Source: Cladopsammia gracilis (Eukaryota; Cnidaria; Anthozoa; Scleractinia; Dendrophylliidae). Taken from it: 64,000 nucleotides of DNA. The translations under genes and the position numbers were made by a program. The notes beneath the pieces are model-generated. The model searched no databases and was not told the origin of the DNA. It worked only from the letters and a program-made list of their open reading frames with translations. Shown here one piece after another: positions 45,583 through 58,800 of the stretch (positions are counted from its first letter, which is position 1; every line of letters begins with the position of its first letter). The stretch lies in assembly GCA_022457155.1 (NCBI GenBank), contig JAJGOT010000216.1:1183501-1247500 (forward strand), read 5' to 3'.

Positions 45583-47624
45583 GTGAGTAAATGAGACAGT
45601 TTGTAACCTTTTACAAAGTCTAACTGAACGAAGTTAGTGTTTGGGATTAGGTTCATTAATGACTGAAAACAATTACCAAATAACAATTTATTTGGTTATA
45701 GTGTGGTGGAGGTATTGCAATAAAATCTATGATGTTTTGTAATGGGCAGATCTAGTTACCTGCAGGACGTAGGAAAACATTGGCCTCGCTCATACTCACT
45801 TGAACACTGAGTTCCTTGGTACTAGTAGTACGCTATAGAACCGTGAATCATCGACAGAATTCAAGCGTTTCAAGACAATGCGTTCTTGCAACTGTTTCAA
45901 CTTATTTATAATCCGTTTTGTAAAACGGAAAAACACGCGGTAAAAAGAACGAATCGAGTTATCACAGGACAGTTTTGATCACTTTACATATTTTACCCAA
46001 GTGAATGACATTTTGTATTCTGTTACTTCTTATAGGATTGTAAATATTTGCTAGAATGGCTTAGTATCCTTTATAGAAAAAATTCTGTACTTAGCACATA
46101 CTGAAATCTGAGCTTAAAGGTTCAAATTCTATTTTGATTGAAAAGTGAGAGCTGTTAAAACAATAAGTATTCGACCTCTTGATTTTAACAGAGTACTTAT
46201 TGACGGTTTCTCTGAGTCGTACGTGGTAAACAACATGTTTCAAATAAAGCTGTTAAAGTTTTACAAGTTCTCATAAAAAAACGTTTATCTGATTATGTAA
46301 ACACACGAAGTTAGGCTGCAGGCAGCCAACGTTTTTTCCCATATAAATGAGAGCAACAGCTGATTTATAATATACAAATTAACGATAAAAACCGACAATG
46401 GAGTTGTTCGTCTTCATCGCAGACTTCTCGCGCCAAAGAAAACAGGAAAAGAAAGAGACTGTTCGCATTTTATGCAAGAATGGAAACAAATACGGTACTT
46501 GATTGCGCCCTTCATGCTGTGAAAATGTGTCAGGAACGCGTCCGGTGTTAGCTTCAAGTTATAATCAGCTTATCAGCATGCTGCGATACGTGTAGTGACG
46601 TATGGCTGTGGGTGATAAGGAGGTAGCGCGCGTGGATCAGCTAAAACCTAATAAGAAGGTAGGAGGAAAAGGGAGCCGTGCTCATTTGCGGCCCCAAATA
46701 AGCTTCGCGAAAGAGAGATATTTTGGGTTTCTACAGCAATATTTTCATAATTTCATAATTTTTCAAAATTTTTACCCGAGGGACTTCAAATATATCAAAC
46801 TTAATTTATTTTCACAATTCGGCACACATTGGTTGCAAAAGTTCGCTTAGCCTCACCACAACCGTGACTTGTGACAACCAATAAAACGACAACTGAGTTT
46901 AAGTCCGTGAAAGAGATAGCCGTACTTTCTCCTGTGTGGCATGAATCGCTTTTTTTTAGGGAGAAGTTGGGGGGGGGGAATTCTTACTATTTTTCGCTTG
47001 ATTTACCCCGGATTTACCATCGTTCCATTCCTATCGGCGGCTCGTAAGTCACATACAAAAAGAATCTTGCGAAGCCCTAATAGGGGGGCCTTACTCGAAG
47101 ATTTGATACCGGCTTGCAGAAGCAGAAGCTCCTAAATCGCGAAGCCACAAATTCAAATATGGAAAATTCCATGCCATACGGTATCTCTTTTCTCATTGGC
47201 TGGGATCCTTTTTATTTCATTATCAAAATTGACTGAGATAAGCTCAGGAATGTAATCAGCTATAATTAATTGCTCATTACTGTTTTACGACGAACCATTT
47301 GAGAGGTGTAAATACTCATCTAAACTAGTACAAATACGAGACGATGTGACACTTTCCTGACCTCGCGCTTGGGTGAAACACTGTTACATGTAGTGACTGT
47401 CGTACACCTAAAGGCTTGAAAAAAAACTTGAAATAATTCGTTAGAATACCCAGACGTATTTTAAAAACACTTTGGTCTAATCGACAACAATAACTGTCAG
47501 TCAAGGATTGCAATAAAACCATGTCCTGTGTGTAAAACCATGTGCAATAAAACCATGTACATTTTAAACCGAGTATACGCACTTCTAGTCTCACAGGGCG
47601 ACCTGGCAAGAAGTACTGTTGATA
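45583..47624. other. Intergenic or 5' intron of the LDLa-LamG-Fz-CUB gene
   Basis: The open frame at 46602 (MAVGDKEVARVDQLKP...) is not recognised and lacks a phase-compatible donor for the exon at 48147. First exon(s) and promoter of the next gene may lie here or further upstream. Confidence 0.35.
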
Positions 47625-48085
47625 AGCTTTTATTTGAATGACCGCACTGTAGGATTTTGTCCACAAACTCAAAAGTACAACACAATAAACAGTACCACGT
47701 GAATGTACTGCTCAATAGCTTTCATTTGATTGGTCACACTGTAGGATTTCATACACAGACTCAAAAGTTGGAAATACCTTGTACAGCATAATAAACAGTA
47801 CCACGGAAAGTACTGCTCAATAGCTTTCATTTGAATGGTCACATTGTAGGATTTCATCCACAGACTCAAACGTTAGAACCACCTTGTACAGCATAATAAA
47901 CAGTACCACGGAAAGTACTGCTCAATAGCTTTCATTTGAATGGTCACACTTTAGGATTTCATCCGCAAACTCAAAAGTTGGAACCACCTTTAACAGCATA
48001 ATAAACACTAACACAGGAGAGTATTACTCAGTAGCTTTCATTTGAGTGGTCACACTGTAGGATTTCATCCACAAACTCAAACAGG
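47625..48085 (-). repeat. 106-bp satellite, inverted array, about 4 copies
   Basis: Units carry TAGGATTTCATCCACAGAC, CAGCATAATAAACAGTACC and GCTTTCATTTGAATGGT, the reverse complement of the array at 8361-9222. It ends 61 bp before the exon at 48147. Confidence 0.92.
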
Positions 48086-48146
48086 CCGGGGAACAAGCTA
48101 ATCCTGCTTGGTGTTTAACAGAACTAACTGGCTTGTTATTTTGCAG

Positions 48147-51100
48147 GGTCTGCTGTAGTAACAACAGTTCTGTGGCTTATGCTGATATGTATCTCTTACA
48201 GTGTCAATAGCTCTCCAGGCAAGTCATTGTATAAAGGGTCTAGATGCAGATGGGAGTGCTGGAATCTCAGTTATCAGATAACTTTTCCGCCTTTTCTCGG
48301 CTGTCAGTTAATTTCAAGATAGCAGTTAGTAAAAAGCGCGGCATTTGTCAGTTGACTGTTAAACTTTTGGCCAATTCTTAGTTACACCCCATCTAGACCC
48401 TGTAGACCATGCACTTATGCTTTCCTGCTGGTCAGCAAGGGGGACTCCTGTATATCAATTTTTATACAATACTCGTTGAAAATTTTGAAAAACCTCTAAA
48501 GGGGCCAGAATTTTTTATTTAGGGCGTGTCTTAAACTAACTATTATCCCGCAAAAGTACAAAAAAACACGCAAGCAAGTGACAAAAATGAAACCGAACTA
48601 ACTGGGTGCTTATGTTCGAGGAGTTACGGTACTTTTCGCATAAGGCCGTGCGAACTAACCGTCTTATGTTTTAGCTTAAAAACAATAAAAACAAAAACTA
48701 AAAGGCGCCTCGCACAACTTTACAAGTAGACCGCAAATCAGTGCTGGCTACAAAGAAAGTAGTCCCTTACCAAACTGCTTATTGTTCTACGGATCATTGA
48801 TAAGGAATGAGAAAAAACCAAGTTCATTGTCCGGTAATTTGAAACAATGAACAAATAGATCCCAAGTGGAAAAGTGGCAAAAAACACTGGCGTACGCAAA
48901 CGGATGGAAGGGTGGGAAAACAAACAGGATACAACATCTCAAATTCGCACAGTTACCTTTCGGTCGGATCTTCGTCAAAACCTTTGCATACTGTGACAGG
49001 TGTATCACTGCGTAATGTGACTGTCACCCTTGTTTGCAGCCAAACAGCAGAATTGTCAAGTGGGTGAGTTTGGGTGTGGTGATGGGATGTGCATAGCGAG
49101 AAGAAAAGTTTGCGATGGCACGTGGGACTGTTCAAATGGACAAGACGAAACCGATTGCAGTAAGTAACGTAATGCCTCTTATCCCTGCTACATTCCTTTT
49201 TCATTAACCTTCGGGAACCTCTGTTCGTTCCTGTATCTGCCGTCAAACATCCTTTATCTAATTGGGCATCGCTCTTTTTAATAATCCCCCCTCCCAAAAA
49301 TGAACGACTTTGACACTCACGTTTGTCTTTTAGGTCGCAAAGCCATCCTTTTAAAAGAGATGACATTTTGACACGTCTTGAAAGACGAGCAGTTCTCTGA
49401 CCTTTTCGGCCTATTCAACTACGTTACATAAGAAATGGTGCTGGATTTGAAATGCTGTCAAATGCAGTAACCATAGAAAAAGTTCACTTCGTCGAGACAA
49501 AGGGAACTGAAATGGGCCGCTCCACAAATTTTAATTCATGAGTTAAAACTCATGAAGCAGTGTCACCTAATCTCGTGGCCCACACCGCCTGAAATCGAAC
49601 AAAGTCGCGATTAAACATACCTTAAATTCTGCCAAAAGCACTTTTTTAAATAAAAAATTAATAAATTGAATTAAAATATTGCAAAGCTACATACCCTTGT
49701 TGTGCAACAAAAGGGTGTCTCGCAAAGCAGCTATCAAAAGAATCCTTCACACCTGTGTCAAAGCAACCAGTATTTCAAGGTCTGATACGAGTAAAATATT
49801 ACTGAAGGAGCTACATAGGTTTCATATCTCTCTTCTTCCCACCCTCTTTGCAGGCAGGGTAAGGGGGCATTAGACAAGAAGAGACAAGAAGGATTTATTT
49901 CACCTTTGCCTAGAACTTCTATTCGACGGAAAAATCGTGCACCAACAAAACAAGGCCTACCAATAGACCAAAACATATTGATATTAGGCGATCACTTTCA
50001 CTACTGCGCTAAATCTGCTCCTCTTCACTGCTTCGATTTTCATAATTTTAGGTTTAAATTAAAATGTCTTTTCTTAGAAGAATAAAAGGGTTAGTTTCTA
50101 TAATAACTGTGATGCTGCGTCGGTGGGGAACTGAAACATGAAAATTGGTTTCATCAACTAAGTTGATAACTAAAGGTAATTTGGCCACCGTAAAGGGATT
50201 TAAAAGCTGACGTTTCGAGCGCAAGTCCTTCGTCAGGGCCCTGCGGATTCCCTCTGCCGACGAAGGACTAGCGCTCGGTACGTCAGCTTTTGAATCTCTT
50301 TACGGTGGCTAAGTTACCTTATCGACTCAGTTGACAAAACTAAATTTATAGTGTTACACATTTTATTTTACTTAATTTTATGTTATTACAGAAAATTCTC
50401 ATCGTGTCTTACTTTTTTTCTTTAAGGCATGCAGGGTATTTTCCAAAATGTTGGAAAGCAAAAAACTGCACGATTTCCAGTTTACAAAGAAGTAAAGGGT
50501 TTTGACATCCACTTGAGGTTCACTGCTGCTCGGTGCAGAGGACAACTTCTGGAAATAACTAGCAGAGACAACAAGCAATTCTTGCGGATAACGCTTCTCG
50601 AAGTCGGCCCTATTCGTGTCTCATTCAACACCCTCCGCGGCAAAGGCCAACTGGATATTGCTATGCGGTCCAAAGGGAGCTTCTGTGATGGAAAGAGGCA
50701 CCTTTTTACATTGACCTTATTCCGTGGCGCAGTTTTCTACAACGTGGATAGGTCCTCCTATGTAAGGTACTACGTGACGCGTTTAGGGGTGCCATTTTCA
50801 TCGCCAGATAAAATTGTCCTCGGTAGAGGTCTTCAGGGATGCATCTCTGGTTCGACTGTGATTGTTCGTTTTAACAGGACTCAAGAACACGTTTTGGGTA
50901 TGTCGGCTGGATGTGCTGTTAAAAGTGAGTAGGACTATTTTTGTTTGTGTACATAAACATAGAGCGGAGGACGTTTTGGCGTGAGTAACAATCTTAATTA
51001 GAAGCAAGGAGATCCCGCGTTGATAAAATAAATTCGCCACCGTAAACAGATTCAAAAGCTGACGTTTCGAGCGTTAGGCTTTTGTCAAAGCGGTTGTGTG

Positions 51101-54100
51101 TGGTTTATTTAGGGCTAAAAAGCTACGCTATTGGCGAAAACATGGTAGCGTAATGGGGATGAAGAGTGCCGATGACAATCCAATCAATACCTTTAGTGTA
51201 TGTTTACCCTTTTATTTTCCATTCTAAAGAACGCTCATGGTGTTTTATGAGATGGAGTCACATTTAGCTTTTCTTTCGTATTGAGTGATTATTGACCAGT
51301 CCCTCTTTTTCCTGATAAAGTTTCAAAGCAAAATGTGCCTATGCATGGGGTGGACCGGCTTTAGCCGTCTACCTTAAAGAGCTTCGTTACACACAAGCAA
51401 GTGAAATTCGGCCGGGATCAGCTAACCACTGATGTCCGCCTTAGACAGGTGTCTGCCTTACAGGGGTATCCGCTTTGAGAGTGTTGACTGTATATATTTC
51501 TATTTCCCTACCTGAGCAGAGACCACTGTCCGACCTTCCAAACCACCAGTATTTACCTACAGCGCCAGAAAAATAGCGACGTCAACAGCCCCAGCTGGGC
51601 CAAAGTGCGAACCCCTGACACTCACAGCCTGTAAGGATCTTGGCTATAACCTGACGCAAGTTCCAAACGGGCTGCAGCACAAGACCTCTTACCTGGCATC
51701 CAGCAAATTGACAGTGCTCTTATCAAAGTTACAGGCCAACTGCTCCCCGCATCTTATTCCATTTCTGTGTCAGTTATACCTTCCTTCGTGTGTTCTACCC
51801 CAGTCCGCCGCTCCTCCCTGCCGGTCGCTGTGTGAGAGTGTCCAGGAAGACTGTGCGCCTGTAAGCCGGATGGACCACTGGCCTTCTCATCTGAGCTGTG
51901 AAAAGTTCCCGCGCGCCAATAATAACACCAAATGTTTTCTGGGATCCATTAAAGTGACATCAAAGAGAACGACACTGCTAAGAGGGGAGTTTGTACAAGT
52001 AGAGGATCTGACTGAAACAAATTCAATGAGAAAAGCCAATGATAAATCAAAGAGCTACCCAACGAAACCAGTGAAAACCGAAACAACAGCAATTAGCGAC
52101 CAAACAACTGCAAATCCAGAAAAAAGGTGGCCTAAATCAACTGTCCGTGAGAACAAATCCTTAACCAAGGAGAAATTAATGACGGATGACAAAGAAAAAG
52201 AACTTACCGAACCAACACGCCCCACCACCAGGCAACTGTCAGAATCTAAATCTAAATCTATAATGACTGGACATTTACCATCAGTCGAGACAAACAGAAT
52301 GAGCGGGACTAGTCCCACACCAAAGAGGAAAGCCCCAGTAACAACTGCTCAGAGTTACACAAGAATAAGCAAGCGCCAAAGAAACGAAACAAGGATCGGA
52401 AACGCAACCATGACCAGGGCAACAATGAACACAAACACGAGTTCACAACAGTTTAATTCTTCTTCTGTGCTGTCTTCGACACCAACAACTGAAAATAACG
52501 CAGGTTTGTAAATACGACATAGAGTACTAATCTGAAAAGCAAAGCGAATTTCGTAGTCGAAATCATAACTCTATGGTGGGAGTTACAGCCGATTATTTTA
52601 TTTTGGGAGTTAGGTTTAAAAATTTATCAGTGAGTAGCTTTTACTTTTAACAGCACCTTATTCTTAAAAAATAAGGGGATACCGAGAAAGCTTCAGTACA
52701 GGAGAATCAGAAGATCTTCACTGGATTGAAACCATTATCATAAGAAAACTGTTCTAATTCTTTTGCAAAATCAGAAGACCATGGAAGCACCTTATAGACA
52801 AAACTTTGATATAGTGCTTTACAAAAATGCAGCAACCTAGAAAGAATTTTGTAAACTTAAACTAGCTCAGTACTTCGTTTTAATACCTATCCGTTGGTCC
52901 ATTATTGACTCAGTTAGACACATCTATTTTTGTTGTTGTAGGTGGCTGTGGAGGTGTGTTGGCGACTCCTAATGGCCAGCTGATGTCACCAGGTTACCCA
53001 GCAGGGTACCCTTCTAACACAACATGCAGATGGACGATCGCCTTACCAAACGACTATCATGTTATCCGATTTACATTCCACCGTGTGTACCTTGAGGAGG
53101 ATCGAAACTGCGTGTAAGTAGCATGACAGTAAAAACATGCTAACAAACTGAATTATTTGGCAATCATTTCCCTGTTGTTATGAACCTGGATTCGAACAGG
53201 TAGTCTCATACGCAAATTTGCTTGTCGCATACTTCTTGCATGAAGAAGTACGTAACCTTTGCAAATGAGGCTAATACCCCAGTCACTTGACCAACGAATT
53301 TCTATATTCGTAGCGGGGAAAAAATTCTCGACCTGAAATTTTTTGCGCTTTCCCATTTTAACTCGTAAATGGTCGAAGCGTTCAACGAGTTATACCAGTG
53401 AGACAAATTTCACTCTATCGCTTGATCGTTACATTGAACCCGCGATATGCAGTGGTTACCTGCCCTACCCATGGGGACGGCGTTGGAGGGAGGGGAGGGT
53501 GTGAAGCTGGACGCAGGGGTTTGGGGGGGGGGATCAGTGAGGTGAGGGGAGGGTCCGAGGTGATGTCGCAGCTCTTAGAAGGTCTCAAACCATTGGCTTG
53601 CCACCCTTAGACCTAACAATAGGACAAACAACATAACAATGGACCCTAACCCTAAAAACAACAGCAGCTGTGTTTTACAAGGCTAATGAAAATAAGGCTT
53701 CTAAGAGCTGCGACCCAACCGAGGGTCCGAGCGTTTCGAATTGAACGAGTTGGCTCATAGGAGCCTTTCTAATGACGTTAAAAAAAGAGTACAGAGAAAC
53801 CTGTATTAAGCGGACACCCTCGGGGCCCTCGCTTGTGTCCGCTTCATAGAGGGGTCCAAATAACATGTTATAAGCAGTCTTCCTTTTGTTACAGCTAAAA
53901 CCGAGTTATCAAGTTAGTCCCGGTCTCTCTCTCTCTCTGCGCAATATATTGGTTTCTTGTCCACTGTTTTGTTTTTGTCGCTTGGAGTTTAAATCAGTAA
54001 GATAAACTCGCTATTAATTTCTGTAATAAGGTATCTCACCGATCACGTGATTTTTAAAGGTATGACTACATTGCTGTCTATGACATGTTGGACAATCAAG

Positions 54101-54264
54101 TTGGTCAGCGGTACTGCGGCTCCATCACGTCACCCGTTCACAAAGATGTCAAAGGCAATGTGGCGGTGGTGGTTTTCCGTTCAGATTCCGCAAACAGCAA
54201 AAAGGGCTTTGTTCTCTCCTACAAAGCTCGCAGATGTCTCACTTCAGCTGTAGTGGAGAACTGA
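48147..54264 (+). CDS. Secreted LDLa-LamG-Frizzled-CUB protein, 3' part
   Basis: Exons: 48147-48218 (less certain), 49040-49159, 50427-50924, 51520-52503, 52942-53113, 54060-54264, about 683 residues to TGA at 54262. Order: hydrophobic stretch VVTTVLWLMLICISY (probable signal peptide); an LDLa domain in a symmetrical phase-1 exon (FGCGDGMCIARRKVCDG, DCSNGQDETDC); a laminin-G-like domain (FDIHLRFTAARC to GLQGCISG); a Frizzled Cys-rich domain with all ten Cys (CEPLTLTACKDLGYNLT to NTKCF); about 180 residues rich in Ser/Thr/Lys; and a CUB domain split over two exons (SPGYPAGYPSNTTCRW, VYDYIAVYD, KKGFVLSY). No TM or GPI signal follows, so it is probably extracellular. LDLa, Fz and CUB also co-occur in MFRP-type proteins, but LamG plus this order is not one I recognise. 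The start codon lies upstream. Confidence 0.85.
48219..49039 (+). other. Candidate GC-AG intron
   Basis: The donor reads CCAG|GCAAGT, the classical context of the rare GC donor, and the phase (1) matches the LDLa exon at 49040 exactly. Other splice sites in this gene are GT-AG. Confidence 0.5.
50145..50345. mobile_element. Inverted repeat with Penelope-type hammerhead-like core
   Basis: AAAGGTAATTTGGCCACCGTAA and its inverse TTACGGTGGCTAAGTTACC bound two mirrored TTCGAGCGC...CCTTCGTC blocks. On the minus strand 50209-50236 reads CTGACGAAGG...GCTCGAAACGTC, the Penelope-like motif. A single diverged arm is at 51030-51092. It sits in the intron before the LamG exon; AACTGTGATGCTGCGTCGG at 50105 is shared with 19836. 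Confidence 0.6.
53564..53713. repeat. Small inverted-repeat element in CUB intron
   Basis: GTCGCAGCTCTTAGAAG at 53564 is inverted as CTTCTAAGAGCTGCGAC at 53697. CCCTAACCCTAAA in the loop is too short to be telomeric. Confidence 0.7.
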
Positions 54265-54302
54265 ATGGCGGCGTGATAAAATGACAGGCGATATCTACCT
54301 AA

Positions 54303-54308
54303 AATAAA
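54303..54308 (+). terminator. Polyadenylation signal of the LDLa-LamG-Fz-CUB gene
   Basis: AATAAA 39 nt after the stop codon, followed by a GT-rich stretch (GTTTGTCATCTCG). Short 3' UTR expected. Confidence 0.6.
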
Positions 54309-54467
54309 GTTTGTCATCTCGTTTTCGTTACAATGAGGCGCCAAATCGTTGTCATTTGAGGAGTTTTATTACTTTTTACCTAGGCATTCCTACGAGAAAG
54401 TAGTTACTATGTCTTGTATGTTATTTCAGGGCCATATTCACTAAAAAGTGTATACAGTTTCTGTTAG

Positions 54468-54598
54468 GGCCGGTTTACACGGTACAACCTACGACATGTT
54501 TAGAACACGAATTGCTTCGTGAAAATCAACTCAAGTCATATCGTAAGCATGTCGTAAGCGTGTCGTATGCAATAAAGTTGTACCGTGTAAATCGGCCT
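54468..54598. mobile_element. 131-bp MITE, GGCCGGTTTACACGGTAC ends
   Basis: GGCCGGTTTACACGGTACAAC and its inverse GTTGTACCGTGTAAATCGGCC enclose CGACATG and CATGTCGTAAGC words. Non-coding, between two convergent genes. Confidence 0.8.
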
Positions 54599-55590
54599 TT
54601 AGAGTGGTTTTCATTCGTGTCGAAAAGTAGCTTGTGTTTACCTTGATTTTTCCCAATACGCTCTGTGATTGGTTGAAAAAGAACTCGCGCCCATTTCTCA
54701 GCCAATCAGAATTAAAACCAAAATCAATCGTGACTTGCTAACATGCATTTACCTTATGACCTCTAATTTGCCAGAGTGATTACTTTTGGGATTGGTTTTC
54801 GACGCTAAATTGAAAACGGCTCGAAAATAACACAATTTAATCCGTTTAAATTTTTAACATTTTGAAGTACAGTGGTAAAACGTTTTAAGGGACGAAATCT
54901 TTAATATTTCTGACTTACTGGAAATCTGCATTTAACGAAACCTTAGCTGGACTTCTTTTTATCTGGGCTCTTTGTACCTAAAATGGCATTTTGATCACTC
55001 TGAAAACGTAAGGCATGAAGGCCATGAACGTGGAAAATATTCCAGGAATGTGAATACTTTTGCTTGACGAAAATGGAGTTTCTTTTAGTGCTCTCAGGAG
55101 GTTATAAGCTCCGGTGCTCTGCAGTTTTTCTTGCCCCGGCGAGGCAATGCTTTGTTATAGAGCTTGCATATGAAGAGCATTATCAATCGAGCAAGAACTT
55201 GGTCAACCGAACAAACCAATGTTATTAAGCAAATAGTTGGTAGGAAGGAAGTTACGTTTATTTAACGGCAATTTGGATAGTCATCCAGTTTGAGTCAACA
55301 TAAAATATGAATACAAAGTGAGGTACTGGCTCGATTGATGTAGCCTGTATGCAGGCTCGTTTTTGGTAGCCTGCGAAGAGAGCGGCCGGTAGCGATGACA
55401 GGCGGCTGTATTTGCAGGCTACGTTTGTTAGGAATTGGGCGAAAAACAAGGCTTGGTGTAAGAGGGAAAGGACCGAGAGGTAGCAAGCCTAACTTGCTAA
55501 TTTTCTTATTGCGCTATTCCCTGGAGCCTTTTACATGCTTGATTAATGCCGATCAATCGAATAGAATCTCTCAAATGTTTCCAGAATTCG

Positions 55591-55790
55591 GGCACTTGCC
55601 ATTTATCAGAACTGGCCGGCCAGACCGGTCATTTCGTAAATAGAATGCCCGTTTTCCTACAAGTCCATCAAAATGATGCATGCTATCTACGAATTGACCG
55701 GTCTCGAAGGTCAGTTCGAAAAGATAATGGGATACTATTTACGAATTGACTGGCCCGACTGGTCAGTTCTGACAAATGGCAAGTGGTCTT
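55591..55790. mobile_element. MITE copy 1 beside the last CCDC87-like exon
   Basis: CACTTGCCATTTATCAGAAC at the left is inverted as GTTCTGACAAATGGCAAGTG at the right. GACCGGTC and CTATCTACGAATTGACCGG lie inside. A second copy is at 56085-56230. Confidence 0.75.
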
Positions 55791-55848
55791 TGTATGTTAA
55801 CATCAGGCCATTTGAAAACAAGGTATCTTGTGTTGCCTTGCATAGTAT

Positions 55849-55854
55849 TTTATT
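55849..55854 (-). terminator. Polyadenylation signal of the CCDC87-like gene
   Basis: AATAAA on the minus strand 35 nt beyond the stop at 55889. Another AATAAA overlaps the stop codon itself (55884-55889) and is too close to be used alone. Confidence 0.5.
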
Positions 55855-55888
55855 ATAAACGCTCTATTATTCTGAATGAACATTTTAT

Positions 55889-58800
55889 TTACAATATGGC
55901 GTGTGCTGGTATCGGGGGAAGGTCTGGCGTGTTCAGGGAGACCTGTCTCATCTTGACAAGTTCTTTGTCCATGATCTGTTGCCGTCGTTCTTGTTGTAAC
56001 CAGTAAAACATCTCGGTTCGATCCATGCTCATCTTCTCTAAGTAGGGACGACCCTAAGGAGATGAAAAGAAGACAATGGGCGCTTACCATTTGTCAGAAC
56101 CGGCCAGTTCGTTAATAGAATGTACCTTTTTGAAGAGCTGTTCCTACAACTCCACCAAAATGATGCATGCTATCTACGAATTGACCGGTCTACCGATTGA
56201 CCTGCCCGGCCGATAGTTCTCACAAGTGGTAAGTGCCCGATGAATTTCACCCGGAATGAAATTTAAGTAAGAGACGTTCGACGTATTCGTGGATTCCCAT
56301 GCGCTCTCATTCAGTTTGACCCTGATCAAATTTCCTTGCAGACTGACGAGAGAGCAAATAACCTGGGCGAGGGAGAGATAACGTCCTTATTTAAGCTATG
56401 TAGGTGTTTGTGGCGCCAAAGGGCATGGTTTTGGGCCGTTTTTGTGCGCTAACTTCAACCGACACACTTGTTTTCGTTCGATTCGACGCTTTTAGCAACA
56501 TAACGATCTCACAAAACTCATTCTCTTTATAGCAGCCTGTGTTTGCTGTCGAAAACACGTCTGAGCAATAAGTCGGAATATTCCACACTGACAACAAAGC
56601 ACTATCTCAATCTTCATTTCAAAATTTTAACAAGTCAAGGAAACCTATTAGGTAACAGTAGCGCTGCATCATCCACATGAAATTTCCCACCTTGTTTATC
56701 AGCCGTATGGTGAAGCAGCGAAAAGGTGTCTGCTTTCCCAGGCTAACTAACCTCCAAAGGGGAAGGGGACAGAAGGAGTGAATGAGAGGGAATGTGCCTC
56801 CCCCCCCCCCACCCCTCCCAAAAAGCCTGAAATTCGGGCTGCAGACCAAATTTGATTGGACTAACATGATTCTCAGACAATCCAAGTTTTCTCAGTTTGA
56901 GCGAGAGCGAGACACCGTAAATCATCACGAGGTGAATAGAAATGCACAGTTTAAAACGAACTGTGTAATAAAATAAAGTTATGGCCTTCACCATTTTATT
57001 TTCCACGTCATTTTAGCCTAATGATGATTCTGTAAAGAGCCGAAATATAGCACTTTTTTAACTTATCGTTTCCGTTCTGATTACTTGAATATTGAATCAA
57101 AATCAAGTTGTCTGAATTTGCTTTTCTTTTCTTTTTTCTCCTAAAATTATCAGCTGTTCCTGGATTAGGCTCCGAAAAGTCGCAGCGTTTGTAAAAATCC
57201 ACGTATTTGTAAAGTTTTACAGCTTGTAACTTATATACTACTTTCACGGGACCTTTTGCTGAAAATCTTTTCAATTCATTGTGTTTATCCAACAGACATA
57301 CCTGGAATGTTACAGTATCTCCAAACTGACGTTGAACATCTATTACAGCTTTTCTAACCTCAATCTCAATCTGAGACAAGCGCTGTGGGCAAATCAAAAA
57401 ACAATTTTAACCACTGGTCTCCGAGATAACGAGAGTAAAAGAGTTGTCAAAAGTTTTCTATACTAAAAGTGTTTTATCATAACTAATAATGTAGGCTGCA
57501 AAACAGTTGGTTCCCCGCTCCACCCCCTCCTCCTAAGTGCCGATACCAGCAAGGAGGGCTCCCCGCTCTCCGTATTCACACTCGCTCTTTGCCTTTTCGA
57601 CCACTTTTGCTTCCCTTTTCGGCGGACTCACTCGAAAACAAATTGGAATACAGACGGTCTTGCAGTCTATCATTAATAGTTCACAAATAATAAAAGAACA
57701 ATAAGTATTAGGAAAATAGTCAAAATTACTGTACTCGGACAGGTCCGACCGTTCCACAACAAAGCCTGGCGGTCTCTTTATGTAACTCCCCCCCCCCCCC
57801 CCCCCCCCCCCCCCACACTCCTCCTCCCCAGAATATGGTGTCTTGGTTGTAAAGAGGGCTAAACAGCCCTTACTCTATAATAAGAAAGACACTCAAATCT
57901 CCCGGCCTGTGCCGTTTTACTAGCAATGCAAATTTTTGGCATTTTGTCCATTATGCCCATCATATAGGTGGTGTCTTTTATAGCCCACCTACGCCTCAAC
58001 AGGGTGAGTTCCCTTTCCAGTATACATGTAATAACCGTGCTTCCCTTAACACGAAGCGTTATAGAGTGTTTTCACATGACGTCACGGCGGCCATGTTGGT
58101 GTCCCAAAACAATAAAACGGCGGCCATATTGGTGTCCCAAGCTAATCCTGTGGGGATTGAACTCTTTCCTAATGCAAACACTATGTTTTGTTCAAATAAA
58201 TTAGCATAGCTGCAGACCACGTGAGTGAAAACACTCTATACCATTAGGCGCGATTTCACGCCGAATGAAATTGCAGAGTGAGTACTGAACATTGAGTTAA
58301 GTACTTCTCGGAGGTGATCATTTACGTAGTCACCCGAGCGAAGATCTTGTACCACTGGAGACAACATTGCCTGTGTGTCGATAAACGCCTCTGCATTTGG
58401 GTTAAAAGACGTTAGTGACTTCATTTATAGAGGGTAAAAACGTGACAGTAACTTAAGTTACTGATGAACTTGTGGCCCTAAACGTTTTATTTCATTTTAG
58501 ACGTTCCTCATTACCTTGTCAAACGAATCTCTTGTCTTGGACTCTCGGATTCTCGCAGCCGATGATCCGGTGGTACCTGGTGACAACAACTCCCATTAAC
58601 TCTGTTTATGATAATAGAGAGGTTCCAATTGAGTTTCGAAAGTATATAATAAAATCCTTACCAATGTAAGCATTGCTCAATTGCAATCTCAATCCCGGGG
58701 GGGGGGGGTACTCAACAAAGTTTTGTACGGGAATGCTCCGCCCCAAGGTCCAAACCCTTACCCTTTCATATACCATTTTTGACAGAAAAGGTACCCCTTT

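Noticed and set aside
46602..46850. Open frame MAVGDKEVARVDQL... as first exon of the LDLa-LamG-Fz-CUB gene
   Set aside because: No phase-1 donor follows, no signal peptide, and no recognisable homology.
57533..57757. Minus-strand frame SPPKREAKVVEKAKSE as the missing CCDC87-like exon
   Set aside because: The acceptor phase could fit, but there is no donor at the needed place and no convincing match to the family.
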